This document shows positions 4,891 through 6,289 of a DNA stretch of 6,289 nt, piece after piece (the first letter of the stretch is position 1; each line of letters begins with the position of its first letter). The DNA is taken from NCBI GenBank assembly GCA_003864535.1, contig BHEQ01000124.1, forward strand, positions 1 to 6,289, given 5' to 3'. Source of the DNA: Gammaproteobacteria bacterium (GTDB taxonomy: Bacteria > Pseudomonadota > Gammaproteobacteria > Cardiobacteriales > Wohlfahrtiimonadaceae). The position numbers and the translations under genes are program-made. The notes under the pieces are model-generated. The model saw only the letters and a program-made list of their open reading frames with translations. It ran no database searches and was not told the origin of the DNA.

Positions 4891-6144
4891 TTAACTTAAA
4901 CGTTTGCCTAAACGCAATATACGATTCATTTCATTAAAAACAATCATATAGCCTTCATCAACGCCCATTCCTGGTTTTGCAAGGATTTGATCTGGAGAGC
5001 ATCCCATTGCAACATGCGTGCAGACGATAGCTGAGCGATCAGTCTCATTACACGTACCACCTTGATACGCGCCGACTCCTTTGCTCTTACAGTATAAAAC
5101 AGCCTCAGCAGTATTATTAATACCGCCTAAATCAGGCGTTTTAATTTGCAAAATATGCCCAGCTTTAAAGTCTGCAAAATCGCGGACATCCTCTAATGTA
5201 TTGCACCATTCATCCGCAACTATTTTAACGGCAATGCCCTTATTATCTAAGCTTTGCGTGATTGCGGCAAGGCACACAATTTGCGATTCGCGCTCACCTG
5301 TATCAACAGGACCTTCAATATTTAAATTAAATGGATAGGCAGCTTTTTCAAGTGTTGCCAAATAATCCACAATTTTCTCAACATTATTATTAAAAATAAT
5401 CCCAACAGTTCCATATAAATCAAGATGTAAGGTTGGATGATAATTATTATTTGGTCTAAGTTCAATAATTCTTTTAGAAAGCCATGTTATATATTCTAAT
5501 AATAATTCGCCCTTATAACCTAATTTATCCGCGACATTATTAATCAACGCATGTGGCAAGATATCCGCTTGCTTGATGATCATTTTATCCGCGCCATCAT
5601 AGCGATTATCCCCTGATTGGCAAAAGATTGGGATTGCCTTAGCTGAGACAAGCTGCCCATATTCAGAAGCTATAACTTCAGCCATTAATTTATGCTTTGA
5701 TTTGGCGACCGCATCTAAATTAGCTTGCGATAAACCATATCGAATCGCCGTATGCAATTGTTTATCTTTCAATTGCTTATCTTTAAAATTACCTTCTGTA
5801 ATTTTACATAAATCTTTAAAACTATTCAGCTCTTGCCCAATTAATAACGGTGCAATCTCTTGCTCAATCATTGGAATAAACTGTTCTGCCAAAAAAAGCG
5901 GATCACGCCCACTTGCGCCAGAATATTGCACGGCGGCGCAGTCACCATGTGCGATTTGTCCATCTTCTAAAACATACATGATGGAAATCGCCTCCCCTGA
6001 TTGACGCACTTGGGTAAATCCAGCTGTGAGCGGATCACCAGCATATGTTCCACCATTAGTTTTAGCGCCTTCCTTGATTGCTTTTTGATCATCAAAGAAA
6101 AAACCTGTACGCCCTGCGGCACATACTACATCAACTATTTTCAT
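4891..6144 (-). CDS. mal: Methylaspartate ammonia-lyase (beta-methylaspartase)
   Basis: This enolase-superfamily enzyme removes ammonia from (2S,3S)-3-methylaspartate to give mesaconate, the step after glutamate mutase in glutamate fermentation. The 417 residues compare with 413 in the Clostridium tetanomorphum enzyme. The N-terminal domain (about 1-160) holds GGTYAGDPLTAGF, and a TIM-barrel domain follows. Active-site residues occur in order, shifted by four from the clostridial numbering: Gln176, His198, metal ligands Asp242, Glu277 and Asp311, Gln333 and catalytic base Lys335 in LQIKTPDLGG, and Thr364-Cys365 in QGGTCNETD. A five-residue tandem duplication, KDKQL-KDKQL (121-130), accounts for much of the shift. 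The start at 6144 has AAGGAG eight bases upstream. The gene follows the glutamate mutase reading frame by 25 bp, so the two are almost certainly cotranscribed. Confidence 0.97.
   Translation of the reverse strand: MKIVDVVCAAGRTGFFFDDQKAIKEGAKTNGGTYAGDPLTAGFTQVRQSGEAISIMYVLEDGQIAHGDCAAVQYSGASGRDPLFLAEQFIPMIEQEIAPLLIGQELNSFKDLCKITEGNFKDKQLKDKQLHTAIRYGLSQANLDAVAKSKHKLMAEVIASEYGQLVSAKAIPIFCQSGDNRYDGADKMIIKQADILPHALINNVADKLGYKGELLLEYITWLSKRIIELRPNNNYHPTLHLDLYGTVGIIFNNNVEKIVDYLATLEKAAYPFNLNIEGPVDTGERESQIVCLAAITQSLDNKGIAVKIVADEWCNTLEDVRDFADFKAGHILQIKTPDLGGINNTAEAVLYCKSKGVGAYQGGTCNETDRSAIVCTHVAMGCSPDQILAKPGMGVDEGYMIVFNEMNRILRLGKRLS
5755..5784. repeat. 15-bp in-frame tandem duplication inside mal
   Basis: CAATTGTTTATCTTT (5755-5769) and CAATTGCTTATCTTT (5770-5784) differ at one base, which is synonymous (AAA/AAG for Lys on the coding strand). 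The duplication encodes KDKQL twice at residues 121-130, in the N-terminal domain and away from the active-site residues. Confidence 0.85.
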
Positions 6145-6169
6145 TAATATTACTCCTTAAATAATCCAG

Positions 6170-6289
6170 CTAAATAATTCCGTGGGGGCGACCAATTAGC
6201 TCACCATTACTCACCGCATTAATATCATCAATCACCATATCAAAACTGGCATTGCGTTTTTCATATTGCGCCCGAATTGCAATCTTATC
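6170..6289 (-). CDS. glmE: Probable glutamate mutase epsilon subunit, last 39 codons (5' part beyond the window)
   Basis: The frame entering from the right edge ends at TAG (6170-6172). It encodes 39 residues, including NASFDMVIDDINAVSNGELI and then GRPHGII. The short tail is compatible with the C-terminus of the glutamate mutase epsilon subunit (GlmE/MutE), and the gene just before mal in Clostridium tetanomorphum is this subunit. Glutamate mutase is a coenzyme B12 enzyme that converts L-glutamate to 3-methylaspartate, the substrate of the next gene. Only the tail is visible, with no cofactor-binding part, so the call rests mostly on position and on the general look of the tail. Confidence 0.65.
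   Translation of the reverse strand, partial: DKIAIRAQYEKRNASFDMVIDDINAVSNGELIGRPHGII

Noticed and set aside
5081..6004. Plus-strand open frames at 5081-5338 and 5702-6004
   Set aside because: Both lie antisense inside mal, which is intact with all catalytic residues.

Overview
The window is AT-rich, apart from a short G/C-rich island near 4830-4850. Every gene I can support lies on the minus strand, so transcription runs from the right edge to the left edge. The protein families, especially the proteobacterial-type urocanase, and the strong AAGGAG ribosome binding sites suggest an AT-rich, probably fermentative gammaproteobacterium. The genus cannot be settled from the sequence alone.

Layout in transcription order: the last 39 codons of a probable glutamate mutase epsilon subunit (6170-6289); methylaspartate ammonia-lyase, mal (4891-6144); a 209-bp leader with a candidate promoter, palindromes and a G-rich hairpin (4682-4890); urocanate hydratase, hutU (3014-4681); a 573-bp non-genic stretch (2441-3013); a YjiH-family membrane protein with a nucleoside-recognition/Gate domain (1049-2440); a 122-bp gap; and the first 308 codons of histidine ammonia-lyase, hutH (1-926), which runs off the left edge.

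Together the intact genes join two pathways. HutH and HutU take histidine to urocanate and then to imidazolone propionate. The later hut enzymes, which yield glutamate, are not in the window. Glutamate mutase and methylaspartate ammonia-lyase would convert that glutamate to 3-methylaspartate and mesaconate. This is the layout expected for histidine fermentation by the methylaspartate route. The YjiH-family protein lies between the hut genes and is a candidate carrier for histidine or a related compound, although its substrate is not known.

The least ordinary part is 2441-3013. It holds what I read as a decayed second hutH-like gene: an N-terminal fragment with one in-frame stop, an internal deletion and a truncation. 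Next to it is an unidentified coding relic. The same stretch has a 16-bp tandem repeat whose core also occurs in the hutU leader. A 12-bp tandem array just upstream of the transporter lies inside a 30-codon ORF that overlaps the transporter start codon. I found no RNA genes, CRISPR array, insertion sequence or convincing intrinsic terminator.
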